Assembly: GCA_964560875.1 (NCBI GenBank)
Contig: CAZLMW010000007.1
Location: 35,976 to 99,975, forward strand
From: CAZLMW01 sp964560875
Lineage (GTDB): Bacteria; Myxococcota_A; UBA9042
Direction of reading: 5' to 3'
DNA: 64,000 nt
Shown here in pieces: positions 17,358 to 26,034 of the stretch (positions within the stretch are counted from its first letter, which is position 1; each line of letters begins with the position of its first letter). The notes under the pieces are model-generated. The model did not search any database. It was not told the origin of the DNA and worked only from the letters and a program-made list of their open reading frames with translations. A program made the translations under genes and the position numbers.

Positions 17358-20072
17358 CTACCAGCCCAGGACCTTGTTAAGAGTGGCCTGCAGCTCGTCC
17401 TTGGGGATCGTGCCGGGGTTTTTCTGCACCTTGCGCAGCTCTTCGGCGATGGCGAACTTGTTGCCGCGATTGGCGCTGATGGCGACCTGGATCTCGTGCC
17501 GGGCCTTCTTCCAGTCCTTGCCGCACTTGAGCAGCGCGATCGCGTACTTGCGCTTCTCGTCGCCGGCCTTGATGCCGCCACGAATCGCCGCCCACTGGTA
17601 CGGCGCGACGGCCTTGCAGGGCTTGCCGGCGTTGGTCCAGGCGTCGCCGCTCTTGACGTGATATTTGCGCATATCCCGCTTGTAGCGCGCCTTCTGTTGG
17701 GCGTTTCGACGCTGGTAACGCGAGTTGTACTTCTTGGTGCCCGAGGTGTAGTCGCTCAGCGGGTAGTACTTGATCATGTACCCGTAGACACGCGGGATTT
17801 TCTCCCACGCGCCGGTCGCCTCGTAGGCTCGCAGCAGGTTGCGCAGATACCGCATGTTGGCTTTGCCGTACCAGCTGCCGTTGAGGTGCGGGTTGCCGAT
17901 ATGCGGCTCAAGCTCCTTGACGATCTGCGCATGTTGTCGCCGCTTTCGGAGCCACTCGGCGCGCACATTGAGCGCATAGGGTTCGTCGGGCTTGAGCAAA
18001 AGCGCCTGCTGCAGCGCGTGGTTCATCTTGTTGTCGTCGCCAAGCCGCGAGCTGAACATCGCGAGGTTGACCCAGGCGTTGAGCAGGTTGGGGTACAGGC
18101 GCAGCGACGCTTCGATCGACGCCACGGCTTCCTTCATGCGGCCCAGCGAGTGGTAGCAAAGCGCCTGGATGAAGTGGTTTTGAAAGTCGTCTGGGTTGAT
18201 CGCCAGCGCACCGTTGATCGCGACGAGTCCGCCGCCCGGATCGCGCCGTTTTTGCTTGGAACGACCTTGTGTAAAGCCGACCTCCGCCTCGAGCAGTCGC
18301 GCGTTCTGCTTGTGCACGAAGGTCACGGCCACGATGCCGGCGACCACCAGGGCAAGCTTCACACCCGGCGCCGCGACGCGGAGTTTGCCCAGACCGTGCG
18401 GGTCTTCATCGGCAGGTTCGTCCTGTGCGGTAGGGGTCACGGCGGTGGTCGTCTGCTCGAGCGCATAGACGTACGCGGCGCCGATCAAGCCGACCCAAAC
18501 GCAGAACTGGAAGGTCGGCGCGGGCAGCTGGAAGGGGAACGAAAAACACGCGTCCACACAGATCGCGATAATCCCCATCACGCCCGCCAGCGCAGCGAGC
18601 GCCATCCAGTGAACGCCATCGGCGCTGTCGAGCTCCCGCCTTCGCGAAATGGCCACGGTCCGCATCGCCATCCACAACGCCACGCCGATCAAACCAAGCA
18701 ACGACAACAGACCTTGCAGACCATATTCACTCGCGAACTGGAGGAAGTCCTGGTGGGCGCGAACCGGCTGTTTCGCGATCGAAAAGTGGTCGTTCTGGGT
18801 GCGTCGCGTCACATACTGCGGATAGAGCACGCGCCAGTTGCCAGCGCCGCCGCCCAGCGGTCGGGCCTTGATCGCCTCGACCGTCGTGCCCCACATCATA
18901 AAACGCATGTCCCAGTGCGGCTTGTTGAAGTCGAACGCCGTGCTGGCGAGCTCGACGATGCCCATCTTGCGCTTCTCGTCACCGCGACCCTTGTCGAACT
19001 TGGCCTTGTTGAGCTGCGTTGAAGCGACCACACCACCGAGCAACGCAACCGCGATCACACCGGCGACGATCGGCATGGACGAACGCTTCGGGCCGGCAGA
19101 CTGCAGACCTTCCATCGCTTCGGCGCGCCGTTGGCGAACGCGGGCAACCAGGTACACGAGGCCGCCGACAACCAGGCCGATGAGCGCGCCGCCCCACGCC
19201 GAACGCGTAACGGAAAGGCGCAGGTAGTAGAGCAGGACAAAGAGCGCCGCCGCCGCCGGAATCGCGACGCTGAGCGCCTGTGTGGACTTGAGACGTCGCC
19301 ACCACCGCGCGCCCATGCCGAGAAAGACCAGCGCGGCAGAGAAGACGGCCACGATGACCTGGGCGGCCATGTTGCGGTTGCCAAACGAGGAGCCCGGCCG
19401 GTTGATGCCGACCCAGCGACGGGCGTCCTTGGGCAGCAATGCGTCGATGTTGTGATGCTGGCCGATGCCAACCAGCGCGACGAATAGACCGCCGGCTATC
19501 ATGCCGACGAGCAGGTACACCACGTGCCGGGGTTCGCGCACGGTGACCAGGGTCAGGACCATCAAGATGAGGCCCGCGCCCCAGCGATAGGCGTCCATCT
19601 TGGCGAAGATCGACAGCACGCCGCCGGTTTCGTCCGGCGCCAGCGCCACGCCGACCGCGATCGAGCCGATCATGCCGAGGATCGGCCACTTCAGCGGTAC
19701 GTCGGGCATCCGCAGCTTGCGCCCCATCGCCGCCATGACCGCCAAACCCAGCACGCCCCACGCGGCGCCGTAGGTCATCGCGAAGGTCTTGGGCAGCTGG
19801 TAGAGGTCGCGCAGGCCGACATACACGACGGCGGGCAAGATCGCGCAGACCATGCCGATGCCGATCGGGACCACGTCGTCGAAGAAGCTGGATTCGTAGC
19901 GCTCGACCCGGCGCAGCGCCGGACGCTTGGCTTTGACCGCAGGTTTGATCGCAGGTTTGGCCGCGGGTTTGGGCACATCACCGCCCGCGTCGCCTGGTGG
20001 GGGACTGGACGGCGCGGGGTTCTGAGCGGCCGCCTTGTTCTTGCGTTGGCGTGCGCGGGTCTTCTTGGCCAC
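17358..20072 (-). CDS. O-antigen ligase (Wzy/WaaL)-like membrane protein with C-terminal TPR domain
   Basis: 904 residues. A disordered Lys/Pro/Ala N-terminal tail (residues 1-55) precedes about a dozen membrane segments. Between them are the family's key spots: GNRNMAAQVIV, and the large periplasmic loop GGGAGNWRVLYPQY followed by HQDFLQFASEYGLQG, which holds the characteristic H-x-D/N and E-x-G. From about residue 610 a soluble TPR-like part follows (ALAINPDDFQNHFIQALCYH). Wzy-fold proteins polymerise or ligate surface glycans; the acceptor here is unknown. The basic tail and TPR suggest a complex with other envelope factors. Confidence 0.75.
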   Translation of the reverse strand: MAKKTRARQRKNKAAAQNPAPSSPPPGDAGGDVPKPAAKPAIKPAVKAKRPALRRVERYESSFFDDVVPIGIGMVCAILPAVVYVGLRDLYQLPKTFAMTYGAAWGVLGLAVMAAMGRKLRMPDVPLKWPILGMIGSIAVGVALAPDETGGVLSIFAKMDAYRWGAGLILMVLTLVTVREPRHVVYLLVGMIAGGLFVALVGIGQHHNIDALLPKDARRWVGINRPGSSFGNRNMAAQVIVAVFSAALVFLGMGARWWRRLKSTQALSVAIPAAAALFVLLYYLRLSVTRSAWGGALIGLVVGGLVYLVARVRQRRAEAMEGLQSAGPKRSSMPIVAGVIAVALLGGVVASTQLNKAKFDKGRGDEKRKMGIVELASTAFDFNKPHWDMRFMMWGTTVEAIKARPLGGGAGNWRVLYPQYVTRRTQNDHFSIAKQPVRAHQDFLQFASEYGLQGLLSLLGLIGVALWMAMRTVAISRRRELDSADGVHWMALAALAGVMGIIAICVDACFSFPFQLPAPTFQFCVWVGLIGAAYVYALEQTTTAVTPTAQDEPADEDPHGLGKLRVAAPGVKLALVVAGIVAVTFVHKQNARLLEAEVGFTQGRSKQKRRDPGGGLVAINGALAINPDDFQNHFIQALCYHSLGRMKEAVASIEASLRLYPNLLNAWVNLAMFSSRLGDDNKMNHALQQALLLKPDEPYALNVRAEWLRKRRQHAQIVKELEPHIGNPHLNGSWYGKANMRYLRNLLRAYEATGAWEKIPRVYGYMIKYYPLSDYTSGTKKYNSRYQRRNAQQKARYKRDMRKYHVKSGDAWTNAGKPCKAVAPYQWAAIRGGIKAGDEKRKYAIALLKCGKDWKKARHEIQVAISANRGNKFAIAEELRKVQKNPGTIPKDELQATLNKVLGW

Positions 20073-20383
20073 GTGCTTCCTCCGGACAGTGACCCTCGCG
20101 CGTGAGCGGCAGCGAAGGGCGGCGGAGCCTACAACACCGGTATCGTTGACGTAAGGCGTTGTTCATCCGGCTCGCGGTGAGCTGTCGGACGCGGCTGGGT
20201 CGGCCCGTTGAATCGGGGGTGGGGTCTTTGAACCCAATGAGATCACGGCTGAAACGAACACGCCCAAAAAAACAGCGACACGTTTTTGGGTCCAATGCCG
20301 ATCACCTCATGGGGCTCGCGTCGCTGCAGGCGGTGACGTGTTGTCCTGCGATAACGCCCGATTCGGGCAGACGGGAGACGGAA
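20073..20383. other. Divergent intergenic region with A/T hairpin
   Basis: This 311-bp spacer separates the leftward O-antigen-ligase-like gene from the rightward regulator pair. A perfect 8-bp inverted repeat, CCCAAAAA (20263-20270) and TTTTTGGG (20283-20290), could act as a terminator-like or operator structure. The promoters of both transcription units must lie here but none is obvious. Confidence 0.35.
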
Positions 20384-20920
20384 ATGGCAAGTCAGGTCAA
20401 CGGCCACGCCGCGATCGGTGGGCGCGCGCGCCATCGGGATACGGCGATCGACCGATGCAAGGGAATGAGATCCGGTGCGTTGGAGGTTGTAAGTACAGGT
20501 GGCGACGCCGATTCACAGCAGGACGAGACGGCTCGTTTGATCGGATGGATCAACTTCGACCACCAACGAATTGGGCGGTGGACGATGCAGCAGCTCTGCG
20601 AAGAACTCGACCTGGTTGTGGACCTGCAGCAGCTCGCCATCGCCGACCAACCCGCCTACCGCGCTTTCATCCATGGCCGGGAGACAGCGCTGTCGCTATG
20701 GCTCTACGAAATGGCCGTGTCCGCGGCGGCCCAGGGCTGGCGGGAATTCGCGCCGACCCTGATGAACGCGTTGCCCGATATCGACTGTGGGGCGCTGATC
20801 CCGCTGCTCGACGAGATCCTGCGCGGACACGACTCGGAGAAGACCGGCGCTCGCAAGCCCGGATTCGGCGGCGCGGTGTTTGGCGGAAATGGGCCGTTGC
20901 GTCTCGTCGGGGGTGCCTGA
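20384..20920 (+). CDS. Unknown protein coupled to FHA-sigma54 activator
   Basis: 178 residues. The ATG at 20384 has GGGAG seven bases upstream. The stop overlaps the start of the next gene (TGATG), implying translational coupling and a shared job. The middle is helical (WTMQQLCEELDLVVDLQQLA) and Leu-rich; the C terminus is Gly-rich (KPGFGGAVFGGNG). There is no signal peptide or membrane segment. I recognise no family. A partner or co-regulator of the sigma54 activator is inferred from the overlap only. Confidence 0.6.
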   Translation: MASQVNGHAAIGGRARHRDTAIDRCKGMRSGALEVVSTGGDADSQQDETARLIGWINFDHQRIGRWTMQQLCEELDLVVDLQQLAIADQPAYRAFIHGRETALSLWLYEMAVSAAAQGWREFAPTLMNALPDIDCGALIPLLDEILRGHDSEKTGARKPGFGGAVFGGNGPLRLVGGA

Positions 20921-22257
20921 TGACGGTGCTCCGAAGCAATGGCGGCGATCGTTCGGATCGGCCGCTGGCATGGGCGTTGTTGGTGCGCAAGGGCAAGACC
21001 TGGCGGCCTGTTCGACTCGCCGCTGGAAAGGTGGTTGGGCGGTCCGTCGACTGCGACGTGATCGTGCAGGGTCGGCGTGTTCGCGGGCGTCATGCGCAGA
21101 TTCGCTGGCGTGACGACGCGCCGTGGATTGAACCGATCGGCGGCGCTCATGCCACGATCAACGGCGTCGCGATCGGCGCGTTCGGGGCGCGCTTGACGGA
21201 AGGAGCCGTGTTGCGCCTCGATGCAACCGCGACGCTGGTTGTCCGAATCCGGCCCGGTGGTCGCGACTGGCTGCAGGTCGGCCGACTGGATTCGAGTTGT
21301 CCGCGCGTCTGGCGCGTCTGGGTCGAGCTCGCGATGGCTGCGTCGCGCGCCTGGCCGGTGCTCCTGTTGGGCGAGTCGGGCACCGGCAAGGAGCTGGCAG
21401 CGAGGCTTTTGCACACGCTGTCGTCGCGCGCTTGCGGTCCTTTTGTGGCCGTCAACTGCGCGGCGCTGCCCGCGTCCCTGCTTGAAGCTGAGCTCTTCGG
21501 CGCGGCCAGGGGTGCTTACACGGGCGCTGTCTCGTCCCGGCCAGGTGCTTTTGAGCGGGCACGCGGCGGCACCCTGTTTCTGGACGAGATCGGCGAGCTT
21601 TCGCCGGCCGGGCAAGCCGCGCTGCTGCGGGTGCTCGAAGTTGGTGAAGCGCAGGTTGTCGGCGGCGCTGTGCAGCACGTCGATGTGCGTGTGATCGCGG
21701 CGACGAACGTCGATTTGTCGGTCGCGGCTGCGGCCGGTCATTTTCGGCTGGATCTATTGCATCGGCTCGCCGTGACGGGGACCACGTTGCCGCCGCTCCG
21801 CGAACGCGGTGCTGACGTCACGCTGCTTTTCGAAGCGATGCTTGGGCAGCCGCTCGACAAAGCCAGCAAGCGCCTGCTTCAAGGGCGCCGTTGGCCTGGC
21901 AACGTGCGGGAGCTGCGCAACGTCGCTCGTCGCGTTGAACTCGCCTGCGGAGACAGCGCGCCGACCGTCGCCGATGTCCGAGCTGCCCTCCTGCCGATGG
22001 CCCGTGTCGAGAAACGTCCGCGCCGGGATGGCGCTGAGCGTCTTGCCGCCGTGGCCCAGGCCCTCGCCGACAACCCCAGCGTGGCGGCCGCGTGGCGCGC
22101 GTCCGGCCTACCGCGCTCCACGTTCTTTCGTTACGCGGCTCGTGTGCGCGACGAAAAGGTCCCCCCACCGCGGCCACGATCGTCGTCGCCCAACCGTGTT
22201 TTTGACGGTTTACAGCCCGCTGCTAGCGTCGTTGAAGGCCGGCTCGCCATGGCCTGA
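20920..22257 (+). CDS. FHA-domain sigma54-dependent transcriptional activator
   Basis: 445 residues. Residues of about 20-110 form an FHA domain (VVGRSVDCDVIVQGRRVRGR), a phosphothreonine reader. An AAA+ module follows with Walker A GESGTGKE and the sigma54-contact loop GAYTGA, a known variant of GAFTGA. Walker B is GGTLFLDEIGELS, and the R-finger region is FRLDLLHRLAV. A Fis-like helix-turn-helix lies near the C terminus (VAAAWRASGLPRSTFFRY). FHA input implies control by Ser/Thr phosphorylation. A sigma54-type promoter lies about 0.9 kb downstream (23143-23158). Confidence 0.92.
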   Translation: MTVLRSNGGDRSDRPLAWALLVRKGKTWRPVRLAAGKVVGRSVDCDVIVQGRRVRGRHAQIRWRDDAPWIEPIGGAHATINGVAIGAFGARLTEGAVLRLDATATLVVRIRPGGRDWLQVGRLDSSCPRVWRVWVELAMAASRAWPVLLLGESGTGKELAARLLHTLSSRACGPFVAVNCAALPASLLEAELFGAARGAYTGAVSSRPGAFERARGGTLFLDEIGELSPAGQAALLRVLEVGEAQVVGGAVQHVDVRVIAATNVDLSVAAAAGHFRLDLLHRLAVTGTTLPPLRERGADVTLLFEAMLGQPLDKASKRLLQGRRWPGNVRELRNVARRVELACGDSAPTVADVRAALLPMARVEKRPRRDGAERLAAVAQALADNPSVAAAWRASGLPRSTFFRYAARVRDEKVPPPRPRSSSPNRVFDGLQPAASVVEGRLAMA

Positions 22258-22279
22258 GCGAGCGGCACCGGAGTTGACG

Positions 22280-22990
22280 ATGTTGCGCACTATCTCGAGC
22301 CTCGCCGCCGTCGCCTTGGCGGTCCTGCTGCCCACCGCGATCGCCGCGCCCGCGAACGCCACCGTGGTCGACACTCTCGCCGCGGATATGTCGACCGACT
22401 TCTCGTATTTCGGCGCCCGCACGCTCGCCCCCGGCAACTCAGCGGCCTATGTCACGGTCGGGTTGCCCGACGCCGAGTTCGGCATGACGTTCGGCCTCAA
22501 CTCGGTCGCCGACGTCACGCCCCGAGCGCGAATTCAGTATGGCCGTGGCGGCCGTGTCGGCGGCATCGGGTTTGGCATGGGAACGCAGCTTCGCATGAAG
22601 GTTGCGCGCGGCGGTGGCTGGACGGCAGCCATTGTCGGAGAACCCGAGCTCGCCGTGCACATGTTTGGCGAAGATCACCCGCCCACGACCACGACCGGCC
22701 TGCCCAGCATCGCGTTTACGCCCCTGTCCGCCGGCATCGTCGCGGACAAACAGGTGCTATCGGACGTGCGCCTCGTTGCTGGGCTCAAGGTTCCGGTGAC
22801 GTTCTATTTGCGCCCCGAGTGGATCGTGAACGTGCCCATCATCGCCGAGCTCGGTGTCGAGTCACATATCGCCGACAACGTTGTCCTGTTGACCCGATTC
22901 GACGCCGGCGCTGACTTCTACGGACCCGGTGGCCTGCCAAGCACGCATTCATACTTCCGCCTGCGCGCTGGAATCGGCTGGGGCCAGTAG
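22280..22990 (+). CDS. Exported outer-membrane-like protein
   Basis: 236 residues with GGAG six bases before the ATG at 22280. A clear signal peptide (MLRTISSLAAVALAVLLPTA, cleavage near APANA) precedes alternating, Gly- and aromatic-containing strands ending in the aromatic-Gly tail GIGWGQ. This is typical of a small beta-barrel, though the terminal residue is Gln rather than Phe. It lies 22 bp after the activator gene, possibly in the same transcript. Function is unknown. Confidence 0.6.
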   Translation: MLRTISSLAAVALAVLLPTAIAAPANATVVDTLAADMSTDFSYFGARTLAPGNSAAYVTVGLPDAEFGMTFGLNSVADVTPRARIQYGRGGRVGGIGFGMGTQLRMKVARGGGWTAAIVGEPELAVHMFGEDHPPTTTTGLPSIAFTPLSAGIVADKQVLSDVRLVAGLKVPVTFYLRPEWIVNVPIIAELGVESHIADNVVLLTRFDAGADFYGPGGLPSTHSYFRLRAGIGWGQ

Positions 22991-23142
22991 CCGCTCACGA
23001 CGCCGATGTCATAAACTACGCAATTCATGCGCAATAAACGACATGGATGTCCGAGACTTTGGCGATCGACGTCAGGGGCTCCTTCGCACGAATGTCTCTA
23101 AACGCGACACCGAACATGATCAGATGATCATGGTCGGGGAAA

Positions 23143-23158
23143 TGGCACGAACTGTGCA
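23143..23158 (+). promoter_or_regulatory. Sigma54-type (-24/-12) promoter
   Basis: TGGCAC-N5-GTGCA matches the TGGCAC-N5-TTGCW consensus with one mismatch and the obligatory ten bases between GG (23144-23145) and GC (23156-23157). Transcription would begin near 23168. A sigma54 activator is encoded 0.9 kb upstream. The start is about 50 bp before a strong intrinsic terminator, which points to a small RNA rather than an mRNA promoter. Confidence 0.55.
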
Positions 23159-23167
23159 TCCATAACG

Positions 23168-23262
23168 CCCGGTTCATCCTTCCTGTTGCTTACGTACAAA
23201 CAGAAAATTGGGTTGCTTGAGCGGGGCTTCTTTGGGGAAAGGAGCCCCGCTCGCCTTTTTTG
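23168..23262 (+). ncRNA. Candidate small regulatory RNA
   Basis: The predicted transcript of about 95 nt runs from the sigma54-type start to the intrinsic terminator at 23219-23262. It has no ORF. Its 5' half is mostly unpaired and contains CAUCCUUCCUGUU (23175-23187), a CU-rich stretch complementary to Shine-Dalgarno sequences, the usual seed type of base-pairing sRNAs. A U-rich tail follows the terminator stem, as in Hfq-dependent sRNAs. Expression is inferred only from promoter and terminator. Confidence 0.45.
23219..23262 (+). terminator. Strong intrinsic terminator
   Basis: A 15-bp stem, GAGCGGGGCTTCTTT paired with AAAGGAGCCCCGCTC (one T-G wobble), is closed by a GGGG loop. It is followed by GCCTTTTTTGG. 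Confidence 0.85.
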
Positions 23263-23438
23263 GCCCTTTTTACGGCCACATCCGAGTTCGTCCCGCTGCA
23301 ACGTGACCAGACCTGTGCGGCGGTGCTGCGGCTAAGCCCGGCTAAGCCGAGCTGGCGGTAGTTCCGGCTGCACCGTTGACTATTGAGGGCTCGGTGGTAT
23401 GACAGCGCGCCGCTGCGCAGGCGTGCTTCTGCCACCTC

Positions 23439-25928
23439 ATGACGACACCTTCGACCGCATCTTCGAACGGATCATCGGCGTCGGACGCGTCCCGTCGGCC
23501 CGATACGTCGCATCCTGTGGCGCTGCTGGCGTCGACTGCGACCATCGACGTGTGGCGGCCGGCGCCCGGCGATCGGCTGCTGCGCTGGGGCGTGATCGGC
23601 TTCTTCTTTGTGCTCTACCTGTTCAACTGCGGCTCGTTTGGGCTGTGGGATCCGTGGGAGACGCATTACGGCGAAGTCGCGCGCAACATGCTCGAGTCGT
23701 ACGACTGGATAAACCCGTGGTGGGGCTACAGGACCAAGATCGGCACCGAAGCCGTCGCCGGTAACTGGTTTTACTCCAAGCCGATCTGGATCTTCTGGTC
23801 GGAGTTGGTGTTCCTCAAGCTGATCGGGCTGTCCGATTGGGCCTTCCGCATCCCGGTCGCGCTGGTCGGCGCGTCGGCCGTGGGATCGCTCTACATGGCC
23901 GTCGAACGCATCATCGATCGCCGCCACGCCTGCTTCGTCGCGGTCGTCACCGGCCTGTCGCCCTTCATCTACATGGTCAGCCGCCAGGCGCAGACCGACA
24001 TGCCGTTCGTCGGTATGATGACGATCGCGCTGTCGTTTCTCGCGATCGCGTGGTTCGCCCGCCGGCAGGAGCTCACCGACGGCCAGTTTCTGCGTCGCAG
24101 CTTGCTGTTCTTCGGGTTTGCGGCGCTCAACCTGGTGCCCCAATGGTCGATCGTGGCGACCGATCTCGCCGACCCCAACGCCGGCTCACACCTCAAGGGT
24201 GCGATGCGGATCGGCGCCTACATCCAATACAACGGCATCTACCACGTGCTCATCTACGGGCTCGTCGCTGGCGTGTCGCTCGGGACCGTCGCGTGGCCCA
24301 TCTTCAAGCGGCGCGGCGCGTGGGACGATACCTTCAAAGACCGCACGCTGCGCACGATGGCGATGCTGTGTTTTTACATGCTCGCGGCGCAGGCGACGTA
24401 CGCCAAGGGGCTGCTCGGCTTCATGCTGCCCGGCGCGGTGCTCTTCGTCTGGTTCCTGGTCAGCGGTCACTGGCGCCTGCTCGGCCGCGTTGAGCTCCTC
24501 CGAGGTATCCCCCTGTTCCTCGCGACCGGCCTGCCCTGGTACGTGGCGATGTTCTGCCGGCATGGCCGCGCCTACTACAACCGCTTCTTTATCCACGATC
24601 ACTTCAACCGCGTCGGCAGCGGCGTGCACCAGATCGATCACGGCACCTTCGAGCACTTCATCAAGTGGCTCGGCTTTGGCCTCTTTCCGTGGACGGGCTT
24701 TGTGCCCATGGCGATCGTGGCGTTCGCAGCGGGCAAGCTTCGCGGCGGCAGCCGGGTCGACACCTTCAAGGTCTTTGTCCTGTGCTGGTTTTCGTTCGCC
24801 TTCATGCTGTTCACGCTGTCATCGACGAAATTCCACCACTACATCCTCCCGGCGGTACCGGCGCTGACCATGATGGTCGCCTTCTACCTCGCCAATCTGC
24901 GCAACATGCGCGCCGAACGGCTGCGTCTGCACGCGCTCTTGGCCGTGGGCCTGTTCGCTGCCGTCGTTGTCGACCTGCTGCATGACCCGCAGCACCTTCG
25001 CAACCTCTTCACCTACAAGTACGACCGCCCCCTGCCCGCCAACCTGCCGACCGACTGGGACGCGACCCTCGATTGGCGCAGCGATACCCACCCGATCATG
25101 CCGTGGTCGGCCACCTACTTCGCCAAACACGTGGGCGTAATTGTCGCCAACCTGCTCGACACTGCCGTGCTGCGTTACGCCACGTTCATCAAGATCGTCG
25201 CCGGCCTGGGCGGGGTATCGCTGCTGGTGATGACTTCGAAGCGACTGCGCCGCGTGGGCATGGTTGGAATCGCGCTGACCGCCGTGCTGCTCGCCGGTTG
25301 GTCGCTCAACTACTACATGCCGACACTGACGCCGCATTGGTCGCAGCGTTACCTCTTCGAGGCGTACTACGACGACTGCACCCGCCACCCCAACAGCCAA
25401 CCGATCGAGGAAGCCTACACACCGTTGGTGTCCACGATGGGGCTGCCTGGCATCGCTGAGTTCTTCGATTCGCAGCCCAAGCGCGTCTGCGAAGAGGACA
25501 TCATCAGTTGGCTCATCACCTGGCGTGGCGAGACCTTCTACAGCAACAACGAAATCCGCCCGATCAACAAGGAAGCCAAGCAGTTCGAGCCGTACCTGCG
25601 CGACTTCAACAAGGGCCGGGCCTTCTACGTGCTGATGGAAAGGGGCCGGACGAGCGGTTTTGCGTCCAAGCTGCGGCGCGCGTCACGGCGATTGCGCGAC
25701 TCGGGCACGTCGGGGTGGACCGACATCAACGACTGGAAGGTCGACCTCGTGCACAACGGCAGCGCGTATTTCGTCGTCGGCAAGTGCGTGCCGGTGCGGG
25801 ATCGACCGCAGCTCAAGCCGTCCACGGCCCGCAACACACGCGACCCCGATCCCATCGCCATCCAGCCTGCTGTTGCAACACCAGGCATGCGTCCGGCCCA
25901 GTTGGCCCGACCGAGCGCCGCGCGCTGA
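23439..25928 (+). CDS. ArnT/PMT-like membrane glycosyltransferase
   Basis: 829 residues, larger than typical ArnT (about 550). It has the GT83/PMT_2 hallmark in its first periplasmic loop, LWDPWETHYGEVARNML, with acidic catalytic-type residues (D, E). Several membrane helices follow, with the SRQAQTDMPFVGMMTIAL and TLSSTKFHHYILPAVPAL signatures seen in this family. The C-terminal 200 residues form an extra soluble domain (EAYYDDCTRHPNSQPIEEAY). Such enzymes transfer sugars from polyprenyl phosphate to lipid A or protein in the periplasm; the substrate here is unknown. Confidence 0.8.
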   Translation: MTTPSTASSNGSSASDASRRPDTSHPVALLASTATIDVWRPAPGDRLLRWGVIGFFFVLYLFNCGSFGLWDPWETHYGEVARNMLESYDWINPWWGYRTKIGTEAVAGNWFYSKPIWIFWSELVFLKLIGLSDWAFRIPVALVGASAVGSLYMAVERIIDRRHACFVAVVTGLSPFIYMVSRQAQTDMPFVGMMTIALSFLAIAWFARRQELTDGQFLRRSLLFFGFAALNLVPQWSIVATDLADPNAGSHLKGAMRIGAYIQYNGIYHVLIYGLVAGVSLGTVAWPIFKRRGAWDDTFKDRTLRTMAMLCFYMLAAQATYAKGLLGFMLPGAVLFVWFLVSGHWRLLGRVELLRGIPLFLATGLPWYVAMFCRHGRAYYNRFFIHDHFNRVGSGVHQIDHGTFEHFIKWLGFGLFPWTGFVPMAIVAFAAGKLRGGSRVDTFKVFVLCWFSFAFMLFTLSSTKFHHYILPAVPALTMMVAFYLANLRNMRAERLRLHALLAVGLFAAVVVDLLHDPQHLRNLFTYKYDRPLPANLPTDWDATLDWRSDTHPIMPWSATYFAKHVGVIVANLLDTAVLRYATFIKIVAGLGGVSLLVMTSKRLRRVGMVGIALTAVLLAGWSLNYYMPTLTPHWSQRYLFEAYYDDCTRHPNSQPIEEAYTPLVSTMGLPGIAEFFDSQPKRVCEEDIISWLITWRGETFYSNNEIRPINKEAKQFEPYLRDFNKGRAFYVLMERGRTSGFASKLRRASRRLRDSGTSGWTDINDWKVDLVHNGSAYFVVGKCVPVRDRPQLKPSTARNTRDPDPIAIQPAVATPGMRPAQLARPSAAR

Positions 25929-26034
25929 GGCCACGCCTGCAATCGTTGCGAAGGTCGACACGTTGTCAGCCTCTGGCAAACTGGCCATAATCGCGCGGTT
26001 GTCCTCCTTTTGACCGACCCGACGAAGGTCCGAC

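Noticed and set aside
20263..20290. Rho-independent terminator of a gene
   Set aside because: The 8-bp A/T stem has a 12-nt loop and lies between divergent genes, so there is no upstream transcript on either strand for it to end.
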